From positions 1 through 16,525 of the forward strand of contig CAZFIO010000025.1 in NCBI GenBank assembly GCA_964519585.1: a DNA stretch of 16,525 bases, read 5' to 3'. A program made the position numbers and the translations under genes. This document shows positions 6,904 to 14,157 of this stretch, one piece after another; within the stretch, counting starts at the first letter, position 1, and the number at the start of each line of letters is the position of its first letter. Under the pieces are notes generated by a model. The model had not been told where the DNA came from. It did no database searches and saw only the letters and a program-made list of their open reading frames with translations. Source of the stretch: CAZFIO01 sp964519585. Lineage in GTDB: Bacteria > Bacillota > Clostridia > Tissierellales > Tissierellaceae.

Positions 6904-8817
6904 TTATTTTGCTTTTCTTTCTATTTCTCCAAGAATTTGCTCTATAAATTCATCTGCCTTCATTTGTCCTAGGTCTCCCTGGTCCCTTTTTCTTACTGAA
7001 ACAAGACCATCAGAAACTTCCTTTTCCCCTACTATTAGCATGTATGGAATTCTCTGCATTTGTGCTTCTCTGATTTTGTAGCCAATTTTTTCAGCCCTAT
7101 CGTCTATCTCTATTCTTATACCACTTTCTTTCATTTTCTTAGCTAGTTCATAGGCATAATCATTGAACTTATCAGAAATTGGAAGTATAGTTGCTTGAAC
7201 AGGGGCTAGCCAAACTGGAAATTTACCCGCATAGTGTTCGATTAGGATTCCCATAAATCTTTCCATGCTTCCAAATATTGTCCTGTGAATCATTACTGGC
7301 CTTTTTCTTTCATTTTCCTTGCCAACATAGGATATATCAAATCTCTCTGGCATTTGGAAGTCTAATTGGATGGTACCACACTGCCAAGTCCTTCCTATGG
7401 CATCTTCCAACTGAAAGTCAATTTTTGGTCCGTAGAAGGCACCATCTCCTTCATTGATTATATACCTAATTCCTTTTTCTTCAAGAGCTTCCCTAAGACC
7501 ATTTGTAGCCTCTTCCCACTGCTCATCTGACCCCATAGAATTTTCTGGTTTAGTAGATAACTCCACATGGTACTTAAATCCAAATATTTCATACATATAG
7601 TCTGCTAGTTCTATAACCCCTATAAGTTCTTCCTTAATTTGTGAAGGTAGTATATAGAGATGGGCATCATCCTGGGTAAAGCTTCTAACCCTCATGAGAC
7701 CATGGAGGGCTCCAGATAATTCATGCCTGTGAACCAGACCTAATTCTCCCCATCTAAGTGGAAGGTCCCTGTAACTATGGAGTTTTGACTTATATACCAA
7801 GATTGAACCAGGGCAGTTCATAGGCTTAATAGCAAACTCCCCTTCATCTATATGGGTAAAATACATGTTTTCCTTATAGTGGTCCCAGTGGCCTGATTGA
7901 TGCCAGAGGGATTCGTTTAAAATCAAAGGTGTCTTGATTTCATCATAGCCTCTTTTTACATGTTCATCCTTCCAAAAGTATTCTAATGTATTTCTTATAA
8001 TCATACCCTTTGGATGGAAAAACGGAAAACCGGGCCCTTCTTCTTGGATAGAGAATAAATCTAATTCTCTTCCTAGTTTCCTATGATCTCTCTTCTTGGC
8101 CTCTTCTAGTCTATCCAAATACTCTTCTAAGTCTTTTTTCTTTTCATAAGTTGTTCCGTAAATTCTTTGAAGCATTTTGTTATTTTCGTCCCCACGCCAA
8201 TAGGCTCCGGCTATACTTAATAGTTTTATAGCTTTTACCTTCTTGGTATCGAAAAGATGGGGTCCCGCACATAAATCTGTAAATTCACCCAGTTTATAAA
8301 AAGAAATCTCCTCATCTTCTGGAAGGTTCTCTATTAAATCAACCTTGTATTCTTCTTCCTCTTGTTTAAAATACTCTAGGGCTTCATTTCTAGGCATTAC
8401 AAATCTTTCAAGAACATGATTTCCCTTAACAATCCGCTTCATTTCATCTTCAATCTTTTCTAGATCTTCAGGTGTGAACCTATGGTCAGTATCAAAATCA
8501 TAGTAAAAACCATTGTCAATAGCAGGACCAATAGCAAACTTTACACCTGGATATAAGTTTTGTACTGCCAGAGCCATTATGTGAGCAGAGGTATGCCAAA
8601 ATATTGCCTTACCTTCCTTGTCTTCAAATTTTACAACCTTAAAGCTTGAATCTTCTTTTACATCTTCTTGCATTCCTTTAGTTTCTCCATTTACTACTGC
8701 ACCTAAGGCGACTCTTGCTAGTCCCTCAGATATATCTTTTGTAATATCATATACCTTTACCCCTTTTGGATACTCCCTTATAGAGCCGTCCGGTAGGGTT
8801 ATTTTTATCATTTCCAT
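6904..8817 (-). CDS. thrS: Threonine-tRNA ligase
   Basis: Class II synthetase that charges tRNA-Thr and removes mis-acylated serine. The order is a TGS domain (residues 1-62, MIKITLPDGSIREYPKG), the editing domain with the zinc-type HxxxH motif (HTSAHIMAL) and its partner DLCAGPHL, then the catalytic core. The core holds NCPGS (zinc-site cysteine), motif 2 RWGELGLVHRHE, SGALHGLMRVRSFTQDDAH, and motif 3 PVMIHRTIFGSMERFMGIL. The anticodon-binding domain is at the C terminus. I set the start at the ATG at 8817, giving 637 residues, because GAGGAGGA lies 6 nt upstream. A longer frame adds 14 residues that translate the leader and lack homology. Expression is controlled by the threonine T-box at 9047-9286. 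Confidence 0.97.
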   Translation of the reverse strand: MEMIKITLPDGSIREYPKGVKVYDITKDISEGLARVALGAVVNGETKGMQEDVKEDSSFKVVKFEDKEGKAIFWHTSAHIMALAVQNLYPGVKFAIGPAIDNGFYYDFDTDHRFTPEDLEKIEDEMKRIVKGNHVLERFVMPRNEALEYFKQEEEEYKVDLIENLPEDEEISFYKLGEFTDLCAGPHLFDTKKVKAIKLLSIAGAYWRGDENNKMLQRIYGTTYEKKKDLEEYLDRLEEAKKRDHRKLGRELDLFSIQEEGPGFPFFHPKGMIIRNTLEYFWKDEHVKRGYDEIKTPLILNESLWHQSGHWDHYKENMYFTHIDEGEFAIKPMNCPGSILVYKSKLHSYRDLPLRWGELGLVHRHELSGALHGLMRVRSFTQDDAHLYILPSQIKEELIGVIELADYMYEIFGFKYHVELSTKPENSMGSDEQWEEATNGLREALEEKGIRYIINEGDGAFYGPKIDFQLEDAIGRTWQCGTIQLDFQMPERFDISYVGKENERKRPVMIHRTIFGSMERFMGILIEHYAGKFPVWLAPVQATILPISDKFNDYAYELAKKMKESGIRIEIDDRAEKIGYKIREAQMQRIPYMLIVGEKEVSDGLVSVRKRDQGDLGQMKADEFIEQILGEIERKAK

Positions 8818-8829
8818 ACAAATCCTCCT

Positions 8830-9046
8830 CATTTTTAGTGAATAGTGAATAAATATCACAAATCGGCTGCATCATGATAATCAATTAATTATTGTCTCTT
8901 TTACTTTAATTATTCCAGTTGTAGATGACGCAGTCTCGAATCTCAAATCTATTTGCTCACCTTGTTGGCATAGATTTGGTCCTCGTTACGTTTGACCTAC
9001 TAAAGCTTATTACTCCCTATGGTCGTATTCGATAAGTTAGATCATA
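8830..9046 (-). other. Unexplained structured spacer between T-box and thrS
   Basis: About 215 nt lies between the T-box terminator and the thrS ribosome site, far more than usual. No open frame of note is present. It holds several inverted repeats on the minus strand: CAAATCTA/TAGATTTG (8944-8951, 8971-8978), a 9-bp CTGCGTCAT/ATGATGCAG pairing with one wobble (8925-8933, 8867-8875), and three GACC/GGTC blocks (8978-8981, 8994-8997, 9021-9024) that could form alternative hairpins. A short direct repeat TTCACTA (two copies) is at its thrS-proximal end. It could be an inserted interspersed repeat or a second regulatory segment. Confidence 0.5.
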
Positions 9047-9286
9047 AATAAAAATAGCCTCCATCCCTACAATTATCTTGTAGGGACGAAAGCTTGCTCT
9101 CGTGGTTCCACCCTAATTACTTCTCTTATAAAATAACGCCTTTAGCGATGGTTCTTTTTTATCAGAACCCGACTCTGGGTTGGTCTTCAACTGTTCGTCA
9201 CTTAAGAAAATTTTCAGCCTGGATTTTCTCTCTCTAAAAGAGATAAAACAATCTACTCTTCCCATCAATGTCTTTATATATTCTTT
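9047..9286 (-). ncRNA. Threonine T-box leader of thrS
   Basis: The canonical T-box AGGGTGGAACCACG is at 9101-9114. Stem I begins with GATGGG followed by AAGAGTA (an AGTA loop E-type motif). GATTGTTT pairs with GAACAGTT, leaving a specifier loop GAAGACCAA whose codon ACC (9182-9184) reads threonine and matches the gene downstream. The terminator has a 17-bp stem including G-U pairs (9056-9072 with 9078-9094) and then ATTTTTATTT. Uncharged tRNA-Thr is expected to stabilise the antiterminator and allow thrS transcription. The mechanism is established for the family; the specifier assignment is from my manual fold. Confidence 0.95.
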
Positions 9287-9292
9287 GTAATT

Positions 9293-9321
9293 ATTTTATA
9301 TCAGAATTTGCCTTTTGTCAA
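9293..9321 (-). promoter_or_regulatory. Sigma-A promoter of the thrS T-box leader
   Basis: TTGACA (9316-9321), 17-nt spacer, TAAAAT (9293-9298) on the minus strand. Transcription would start near 9286, at the base of Stem I. Confidence 0.85.
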
Positions 9322-9341
9322 TAATAAGCCTCTTCTTGGTG

Positions 9342-9365
9342 ATAGTTTTACCCATGCAAAACTAT
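9342..9365 (-). repeat. Hairpin across the hisS stop codon
   Basis: ATAGTTTT/AAAACTAT, an 8-bp perfect inverted repeat with an 8-nt loop, containing the hisS TAG stop. No T tract follows, so it is not a classic terminator. hisS transcription may run into the thrS leader and be cut there by the T-box terminator. Confidence 0.5.
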
Positions 9366-10675
9366 TTTAAGCTGTTAATTATGTCTTCAATAGAAAGACT
9401 TTCCTGGTCTCCTGTTTCCATATTTCTTAATGGATATAGGTTAGTCTTAATTTCTTCCTCACCAACAACAACTACATAGGGCACCTTCATCTTATCTGCA
9501 TAATTAAACTTTCTACCTAGCCTAGCTGGTTCTAAGTAGACTTGGGTAAATATATCTTCTGTCCTTAGAGCATTTCCTATTTCTACAGACCTTTGTAGAC
9601 AGTTTTCATCCATAGGGATTATCAAAGCCTTTGCTAAAGAAGATTCCTTAGTATCAATAATTTTAGCCTCGGTCAGCTGGTAGTACAATCTTGTTAGCCC
9701 AATAGAAATACCAACTCCAGGAAGTTTTTGTTTTGTGTAGTGGTTGGCCAAATCATCATATCTTCCACCAGAACAAACGCTACCTACCTCTGGGTGATCA
9801 TCTAAAAATGTTTCATAGACAGTACCGGTATAGTAATCCAGCCCTCTGGTTATGGTTAGGTCAATTTGATAGTTCTCCTTACTTACCCCAAAGCTTGCAA
9901 TATAGTTTGACACAATTTCCAGTTCCTCTAATCCTTCCACAAAAACCGGGTTGTTTATATTTAATTCCTTTAATCTTGAAATTATGCTTTCATTGCTTCC
10001 CTTTATATTTATAAATTCAATAATTTTATTGACCTTATCATCTTCAATATTAAGCTTTTTTAGTTCCTCTTTTACATTTTCAACACCAATTTTTTCAATC
10101 TTATCTACAGCTCTTAAAACAAAAGTGGAATCATCAATGTCTAGGCTGGAAAAAAATCCGGTTAAAACCTTTCTATTGTTTATTTTAATTGTAAAAGAAT
10201 CAAAGCCTAAATCCTTAAATGTAGAATAAATTATAGCCGGTATTTCAGCATCATTTACCACATCTAGGCTGCCGTTTCCGATAATATCAACATCACATTG
10301 GTAGAATTCTCTAAATCTTCCTTTTTGATTTCTTTCTCCCCTGTAAACCTTTCCAATATGATACCTTTTAAAAGGAAAGTTTAGGTCTGAATAATGCTCA
10401 GCTGTATACCTGGCCAAGGGTACAGTTAAATCAAATCTTAAGGACATATCAGTAGTGCCCTTTTCAAACCTGTATATTTGTTTTTCAGTTTCCCCTCCAC
10501 CTTTTGCTAGCAGGACTTCAGACTTTTCGATAACTGGAGTATCTATAGGAAGAAATCCAAATTTTTCATAATTTTTTCTTATGGTATCCATCATATGGTT
10601 AAATAGGATCTGTTCATGTGGCAATAACTCCATAAATCCTGGTAGTGTTGATGGCCTGACTATAGTTTGACTCAT
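9362..10675 (-). CDS. hisS: Histidine-tRNA ligase
   Basis: Class II synthetase that charges tRNA-His; 437 residues, slightly above the usual 420-430. Motif 1 lies around LPGFMELLPHE (11-21). Motif 2 is seen as KVYRGERNQKGRFREFYQCD (109-128). The histidine-specific block RGLDYYTGTVYE and the GSVCSGGRYDDL segment fall around residues 280-320, followed by motif 3 (GVGISIGLTRL). The anticodon-binding domain fills the last 90 residues. The ATG at 10675 has AGGAGGA at a good distance. It has its own promoter at 10706-10733 with a leader of about 30 nt, so it has no T-box, unlike thrS next to it. Confidence 0.97.
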   Translation of the reverse strand: MSQTIVRPSTLPGFMELLPHEQILFNHMMDTIRKNYEKFGFLPIDTPVIEKSEVLLAKGGGETEKQIYRFEKGTTDMSLRFDLTVPLARYTAEHYSDLNFPFKRYHIGKVYRGERNQKGRFREFYQCDVDIIGNGSLDVVNDAEIPAIIYSTFKDLGFDSFTIKINNRKVLTGFFSSLDIDDSTFVLRAVDKIEKIGVENVKEELKKLNIEDDKVNKIIEFINIKGSNESIISRLKELNINNPVFVEGLEELEIVSNYIASFGVSKENYQIDLTITRGLDYYTGTVYETFLDDHPEVGSVCSGGRYDDLANHYTKQKLPGVGISIGLTRLYYQLTEAKIIDTKESSLAKALIIPMDENCLQRSVEIGNALRTEDIFTQVYLEPARLGRKFNYADKMKVPYVVVVGEEEIKTNLYPLRNMETGDQESLSIEDIINSLK

Positions 10676-10705
10676 ACTTCTTCCTCCTATGTTTGTTTTA
10701 TACTA

Positions 10706-10733
10706 ATGATATCATTTAATAAATTTTTGTCAA
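10706..10733 (-). promoter_or_regulatory. Sigma-A promoter of hisS
   Basis: TTGACA (10728-10733), 16-nt spacer, TATCAT (10706-10711) on the minus strand, directly behind the ytxC terminator and about 30 nt before the hisS ATG. Confidence 0.8.
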
Positions 10734-10735
10734 AG

Positions 10736-10763
10736 AAAAAAGTTGATAATCATCAACTTTTTT
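10736..10763 (-). terminator. Terminator of ytxC
   Basis: 12-bp perfect stem AAAAAAGTTGAT/ATCAACTTTTTT with a 4-nt loop on the minus strand. The T tract forms part of the stem. The ytxC stop codon lies at its upstream foot. Confidence 0.85.
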
Positions 10764-11604
10764 AATCTTTATACTGTTTATTTCCACACAGGCTGCATCC
10801 ATAACAAATTTTAATTCTATGAGTAAAGATCTTCCTTAAAATTTCAATAAGTTCTTCACTCTCACCCTGGCAGACATGGACTATTATTTGTTTTGGTGAC
10901 AGGCCAATTAGTGAGCTTAGAATTATATCTGACTTATTGATATCTCCTTGGAAAACCCCCTCCAGCATTTCTACAATAGATTTATTGTTAATTTTTTTAT
11001 TTCTAGAATCCAGTAATTCAAAATCCTTGTTTCTGATAATTAAGTTCACCAAATCTATTTCTGGAGGATTTGTATCAATAAAGTATTTCAGCATGTTTAT
11101 AAACTCATCATATTCCATTTCTATTTGCCTTTGGTTTAAGGCTATATCCATGGCCCTATCAATTAGATTGTTAAAGGACCTAGGCCTAAATCTTAAATAT
11201 CCATCCACAATCAATATATTATTTGCCATAATAAAATCATGAATCTCACTTTCGATCCTTATTCTCTCACTATTAAATAGACTTTCATTTCTTGTTAGCA
11301 AATATATTTGCTTTAATAGTTGTTTAGTATTTATATTTTTTTTGTTAAATAATAACTCCCTATATCTTTTTTTTATTAGGTCACTAATATAAAACTCCAT
11401 AATCATTTCATTTGCAAATTGTGCAGCAATGTCTGAAGTATCAAAACCATCCTGACTAGTTTTCTTTTTTAATGAAAACGAATATATATACCTATCTTTA
11501 AATTCCTCATAATTAATATCAACTTTTTTCTTACTTGATATTTTTTCTATTATACCATGTGTCCTTTCTGCTGGGATAGTGCAGCCAATCTTCATAGGAT
11601 CCAT
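10762..11604 (-). CDS. ytxC: YtxC-family putative sporulation protein
   Basis: 280-residue protein resembling YtxC, a family restricted to endospore-formers and named a putative sporulation protein; its biochemical role is unknown. The recognisable part is the central block VDGYLRFRPRSFNNLIDRAM (about residues 134-153), matching the family's conserved gF.nFRlk.Y-like segment. The flanking helical regions are rich in charged residues. The C terminus ends in a cysteine cluster CYGCSLCG that could bind metal. No membrane segment is apparent. The ATG at 11604 is preceded by GAGGGAAGTGAT; a second in-frame ATG three codons later is possible. It lies next to thrS and hisS as in related Clostridia and ends in its own terminator. 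Confidence 0.82.
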   Translation of the reverse strand: MDPMKIGCTIPAERTHGIIEKISSKKKVDINYEEFKDRYIYSFSLKKKTSQDGFDTSDIAAQFANEMIMEFYISDLIKKRYRELLFNKKNINTKQLLKQIYLLTRNESLFNSERIRIESEIHDFIMANNILIVDGYLRFRPRSFNNLIDRAMDIALNQRQIEMEYDEFINMLKYFIDTNPPEIDLVNLIIRNKDFELLDSRNKKINNKSIVEMLEGVFQGDINKSDIILSSLIGLSPKQIIVHVCQGESEELIEILRKIFTHRIKICYGCSLCGNKQYKD

Positions 11605-11666
11605 AAAATCACTTCCCTCTTATACTAGTATGTACCCTATTAATACTCATATTCAAGATAATTTTT

Positions 11667-12410
11667 CTACTTATTGCAATAAAGACTAATTATGGTTCCT
11701 ATATCTGAAAGGTCCTTATTGGATAAATAGATTGGTTTTTTATTGTTTTTTTGTAAGAAATCTAATATCTGATTCTTGCTTGGATGTTTATCCAAGTTCC
11801 CTGAAAAAAATATTTCATGTTTAGAATAACTTCCCGTAGTCCCACCAATAAATCCATAATTTTGATTTTCTAAAAATATAAAGCCTGGTTCAATTAACAA
11901 GACATCATAGGATAACTCCTTTAATTTATTATAAATTCCTTCATCCCCAGTAATAATTGCATCTTCGCCTATTATAGCCATAGAGCATTTACTATATCCT
12001 TGATTTACATGTACTTGGATAATATTTTCTTTTTCCAACTTATCTTTTACTATTCTGTCCGTATGTTTAAAATTATGTATAGCCCACTTTGATAATCTCC
12101 CTACATTATATGCAATATTGTCTGGATATTTACTCTTTAAATATTTTTCCCCTTTAATTAATTTTAAATTAAACTTTGCAAGCTTTTCTTTATAATAATC
12201 ATATACATTGGGAGCTATAATTAGGGTCTTGTGGTTAATAGGATGGATCACTATATCAGGATGATAGGCTATAGAATCATAGACATCTTCACACTTGATG
12301 GTTGGGACTACTTCAATATCCAATGCCTCCAAAGAATCAAATATTTCCTTATAAGCATTAGCTGCTACTATGGCAAGGTTGGCTTCTTTTAAGGGTATAA
12401 ATGGGTTCAT
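11667..12410 (-). CDS. Hypothetical protein, probable guanidine-modifying-enzyme fold (DUF6873-like)
   Basis: 247-residue soluble protein with no signal peptide or membrane segment. Its features suggest a small pentein (guanidine-modifying enzyme fold) protein of the clostridial DUF6873 type: repeated beta-strand and turn units, HPDIVIHPI (about residues 50-58), VNQGYSKCSMAIIGEDAIIT in the middle, and a late GGTTGSYSKHEIFFSGNL block. Penteins usually carry a catalytic Cys and His; Cys in YSKCS and His in SKHEIFF are candidates, but I cannot place them with certainty. An AGGAGATG ribosome site supports the ATG at 12410. It lies 62 nt upstream of ytxC on the same strand, so the two may be co-transcribed. 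Function unknown. Confidence 0.75.
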   Translation of the reverse strand: MNPFIPLKEANLAIVAANAYKEIFDSLEALDIEVVPTIKCEDVYDSIAYHPDIVIHPINHKTLIIAPNVYDYYKEKLAKFNLKLIKGEKYLKSKYPDNIAYNVGRLSKWAIHNFKHTDRIVKDKLEKENIIQVHVNQGYSKCSMAIIGEDAIITGDEGIYNKLKELSYDVLLIEPGFIFLENQNYGFIGGTTGSYSKHEIFFSGNLDKHPSKNQILDFLQKNNKKPIYLSNKDLSDIGTIISLYCNK

Positions 12411-12460
12411 TCTTTCATCTCCTAAATATTTTAGAATTAAAAATCCTGGATATATAGATA

Positions 12461-12469
12461 ATTATATCA
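12461..12469 (-). promoter_or_regulatory. Extended -10 promoter for the DUF6873-like gene
   Basis: TG-A-TATAAT on the minus strand (-10 at 12461-12466), about 50 nt before the ATG. No convincing -35 is visible, as is common for extended -10 promoters. Confidence 0.5.
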
Positions 12470-12487
12470 TACTTAGAAAAAGTCCTT

Positions 12488-12533
12488 AAAATAAAAATCC
12501 TCCTAAAGTAAGCTTTTAGCTTTCCCTAGAAGG
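12488..12533 (-). terminator. Terminator of the original tRNA-Cys transcript
   Basis: Near-perfect 16-position stem (12518-12533 with 12499-12514, one mismatch, several G-U pairs), 3-nt loop, then ATTTTTATTTT on the minus strand. It starts 8 nt after the tRNA-Cys CCA end at 12541, so it was the terminator of the intact tRNA gene and is now separated from that gene's 5' half. Confidence 0.85.
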
Positions 12534-12540
12534 TTTATAT

Positions 12541-12584
12541 TGGAGGCGGCACCCGGATTTGAACCGGGGGTAAAGGCTTTGCAG
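12541..12584 (-). other. Attachment site: displaced 3' part of tRNA-Cys (GCA)
   Basis: The minus strand reads as the end of a tRNA. It has an anticodon loop CTGCAAA (anticodon GCA), a 3' anticodon strand GCCTT, a 4-nt variable loop, and a T arm CCCGG-TTCAAAT-CCGGG (12552-12568). The acceptor strand TGCCGCC, discriminator T and encoded CCA follow. Upstream of the anticodon loop the sequence is not tRNA: no D arm and no GGCGGCA 5' acceptor strand. The break in the anticodon loop is a classic crossover site for tyrosine integrases. The tRNA orientation means the 5' half, repaired by phage DNA, lies at the far end. Confidence 0.88.
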
Positions 12585-12731
12585 TACTAAAAGGTCTAAA
12601 ACAAGCCATTTATAAGCATTTCTATTTAAACACAAAACGCTTATTTTACAGCTTTATTGATTTTAAGATAACTATTATGTACTATCATAAACTACTATAA
12701 AATAAATATGGACAGATTTAGGACAGAAATT
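12585..12731. other. Prophage end with probable integrase arm-type sites
   Basis: A+T-rich non-coding stretch next to the att core. It has two GGACAGA direct repeats (12710-12716, 12721-12727) spaced 11 bp, about one helical turn, and an ATAAGC...GCTTAT inverted pair nearer the core. Position and spacing fit arm-type integrase binding sites. This is inference; no protein-binding consensus is known for this phage. Confidence 0.4.
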
Positions 12732-12872
12732 TTATGGTACTTCTAGATCAGATATTAAGTTAATTACCTTTATAATTACTTCCATTATATAGGCCCTTTC
12801 CTGCTCAGTAAATTCTGTATTATTTATGCAATATAACAAGTTGTGAATTATAGATAATAAATCATTAGTCAT
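12732..12872 (-). CDS. Small hypothetical prophage protein (46 residues)
   Basis: Open frame of 46 residues starting MTNDLLSIIHNLLY and ending SDLEVP. It is predicted to be mostly amphipathic helix, with an acidic stretch NTEFTEQERAYIMEVI in the middle. The ATG at 12872 has a good AGGGGTG ribosome site 7 nt upstream. It lies between the toxin-like gene and the attachment site, 91 nt after the former, on the same strand. No family recognised. The small size makes coding status less certain, but the ribosome site and absence of another feature support it. Confidence 0.55.
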   Translation of the reverse strand: MTNDLLSIIHNLLYCINNTEFTEQERAYIMEVIIKVINLISDLEVP

Positions 12873-12963
12873 ATAAGACACCCCTTGTTATAATATACAT
12901 TTATTTAAGAGGTATTTATATGTTGAAAGGATACAAAAAGACTAAGGAATTGATCTTATCCTT

Positions 12964-13599
12964 TTAACTGTTGGGGGAAGTTTTTATATCCAATAACTCT
13001 TCCATTTCTAATATACACTTGTCTTTCTCTTCTAATTTGCTTTTTAAATATTCTAACTCTATAACTATCTTTTCATAACATGTCAGTGGTTTAGTATAAA
13101 AGTTTCTTCCGCCAAACCTATCATCAGGATATAAATTATGATGTGGATCTAACCATACAATATAAAAGTTATTTCCTATTATAAACCCGTGTACCCTTCC
13201 ACCACTAGTAGATAATCTAAATTGCAAACATTCTACTTGTTCCAGAAATATATCCGCTAGACTATAGCAATAATCTAAATCCTCCCACTTATGATTATGC
13301 GCTTGATAATGTTGTCTCTGTACTACTACTAAATCATTTCTTGTTAGGTTAGATACCTCTTTTAAGCTATCCATTAAAGCAATAAACCAGCTATCACCTG
13401 TATTACCTAAATTAAAAGCTTCATGTTCCCTATCAAAAAATTTAAATGAGAACAGAAGCTTTTCCTTATTTCTTTTTCTTAACTCCACAATTTCCTCTTC
13501 CAAGATAGGAAACTTATCTTTAATATCTCTTTTTATTTCTACCTTTGGAAGTAATCTACCTATTTTTCTCTTAGTCTCCTTGAGATTCTTGGTACACAT
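12964..13599 (-). CDS. Putative toxin partner of the Panacea antitoxin
   Basis: 211-residue soluble protein. The core (about residues 48-165) matches a recurring hypothetical family by pattern: FSFKFFD...FNLGN...WFIALMDSLKEVSNL, an HxxHKWEDL segment, then GGRVHGFIIGNNFYIVWLDP followed by HHNLYP. The last block resembles the beta-strand core of small RNase-type toxins, but I see no confirmed catalytic set. The C terminus (about 175-205) is a charged coiled-coil-like helix. The ATG at 13599 lies inside the end of the upstream Panacea gene (29-nt overlap) with AAGGAG 10 nt before it, so the two are translationally coupled. Antitoxin-then-toxin order and prophage location suggest the toxin role, which is inference. 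No clear terminator follows. Confidence 0.6.
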   Translation of the reverse strand: MCTKNLKETKRKIGRLLPKVEIKRDIKDKFPILEEEIVELRKRNKEKLLFSFKFFDREHEAFNLGNTGDSWFIALMDSLKEVSNLTRNDLVVVQRQHYQAHNHKWEDLDYCYSLADIFLEQVECLQFRLSTSGGRVHGFIIGNNFYIVWLDPHHNLYPDDRFGGRNFYTKPLTCYEKIVIELEYLKSKLEEKDKCILEMEELLDIKTSPNS

Positions 13600-14065
13600 T
13601 CCAATAATACTCCTTCATAATTTCTTCGGATATCTTTTCATGGGATGGCTCCCATTCTTCTAAATCCTTCCTAGCTTTTTTCCACGGATCTTCTTTATGG
13701 GTAAGATACTCTAAATCATCTCCACTAAACTCACCATATGTGTAATATACCTCATTTAAGAAATCTCCAATTTCATTGTTCAAATTATTATCACAGTCAG
13801 TTTGCTCTATCTCTAACCATCTATAATCTTTATATTCTCTATATAGCTCTGGGCAAACAGGACCGTGTATCCAAGCCTGAAAATCATTATCAAATAACTT
13901 TTTTTTGTAAAGTGCAAGATGCCATGCCTGAGCATAATAACATAACTTTTGCAGTTTTTTATGTGTCATCGACTCAAAAGCTAGGAAGGTGTTAGCGATA
14001 TCAAATATTGTTATCTCCCTATCCATAGTATTTCCCCCTTTAAATAAATAAACAATTTTACCCAT
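13571..14065 (-). CDS. Panacea-domain (DUF4065/SocA-like) antitoxin
   Basis: Protein of the Panacea family, known as an antitoxin domain that neutralises many unrelated toxins. The signature is clear: IFDIANTFL, then THKKLQKLCYYAQAWHLAL, FQAWIHGPVCPELYREYK, and a late LEYLTHKEDPWKKARK block before an acidic tail. The chosen ATG (14065, 164 residues) has a perfect AAGGAGGTG site. A second in-frame ATG at 14026 (MDREITIFDIAN, 151 residues) has GGGGG 7 nt upstream and fits the usual family N terminus better, so either or both may be used. A still longer frame to 14122 covers an inverted repeat and is unlikely. It has its own promoter (14158-14186), separated from the lysis genes by a terminator, and overlaps the toxin-like gene by 29 nt. 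Confidence 0.88.
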   Translation of the reverse strand: MGKIVYLFKGGNTMDREITIFDIANTFLAFESMTHKKLQKLCYYAQAWHLALYKKKLFDNDFQAWIHGPVCPELYREYKDYRWLEIEQTDCDNNLNNEIGDFLNEVYYTYGEFSGDDLEYLTHKEDPWKKARKDLEEWEPSHEKISEEIMKEYYWNVYQESQGD

Positions 14066-14087
14066 CTTTGCACCTCCTTCATATATC

Positions 14088-14112
14088 TTATGATTTTTAC
14101 CAGAAATCATAA
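14088..14112. repeat. Perfect inverted repeat in the Panacea cassette leader
   Basis: TTATGATTT/AAATCATAA, 9 bp each, 7-nt centre, just upstream of the ribosome site of the antitoxin gene. It could be an operator or an RNA hairpin in the 5' leader. A second smaller pair GCTAA/TTAGC lies at 14130-14143. Confidence 0.6.
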
Positions 14113-14157
14113 CCTTATACATAGAAGATGCTAAAATATTAGCTTGTCCTTATACTA

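Noticed and set aside
8818..8859. Longer thrS start at 8859.
   Set aside because: The extra 14 residues lie upstream of or across the strong GAGGAGGA site and do not belong to the TGS domain.
10676..10735. T-box in front of hisS.
   Set aside because: The leader is only about 30 nt and lacks the AGGGTGGNACCRCG motif.
12541..12620. A complete tRNA-Cys gene.
   Set aside because: The D arm and 5' acceptor strand are absent; sequence upstream of the anticodon loop does not fold as tRNA.
12873..12963. Terminator after the toxin-like gene.
   Set aside because: The AAAGGATA/TATCCTTT stem has a loop of about 20 nt and no T tract after it.
12920..12967. Plus-strand 15-codon frame MLKGYKKTKELILSF with an AGAGG site.
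   Set aside because: Too short to support and overlaps the 3' end of the toxin-like gene. The same DNA holds an 8-bp AAAGGATA/TATCCTTT inverted repeat that explains part of its pattern.
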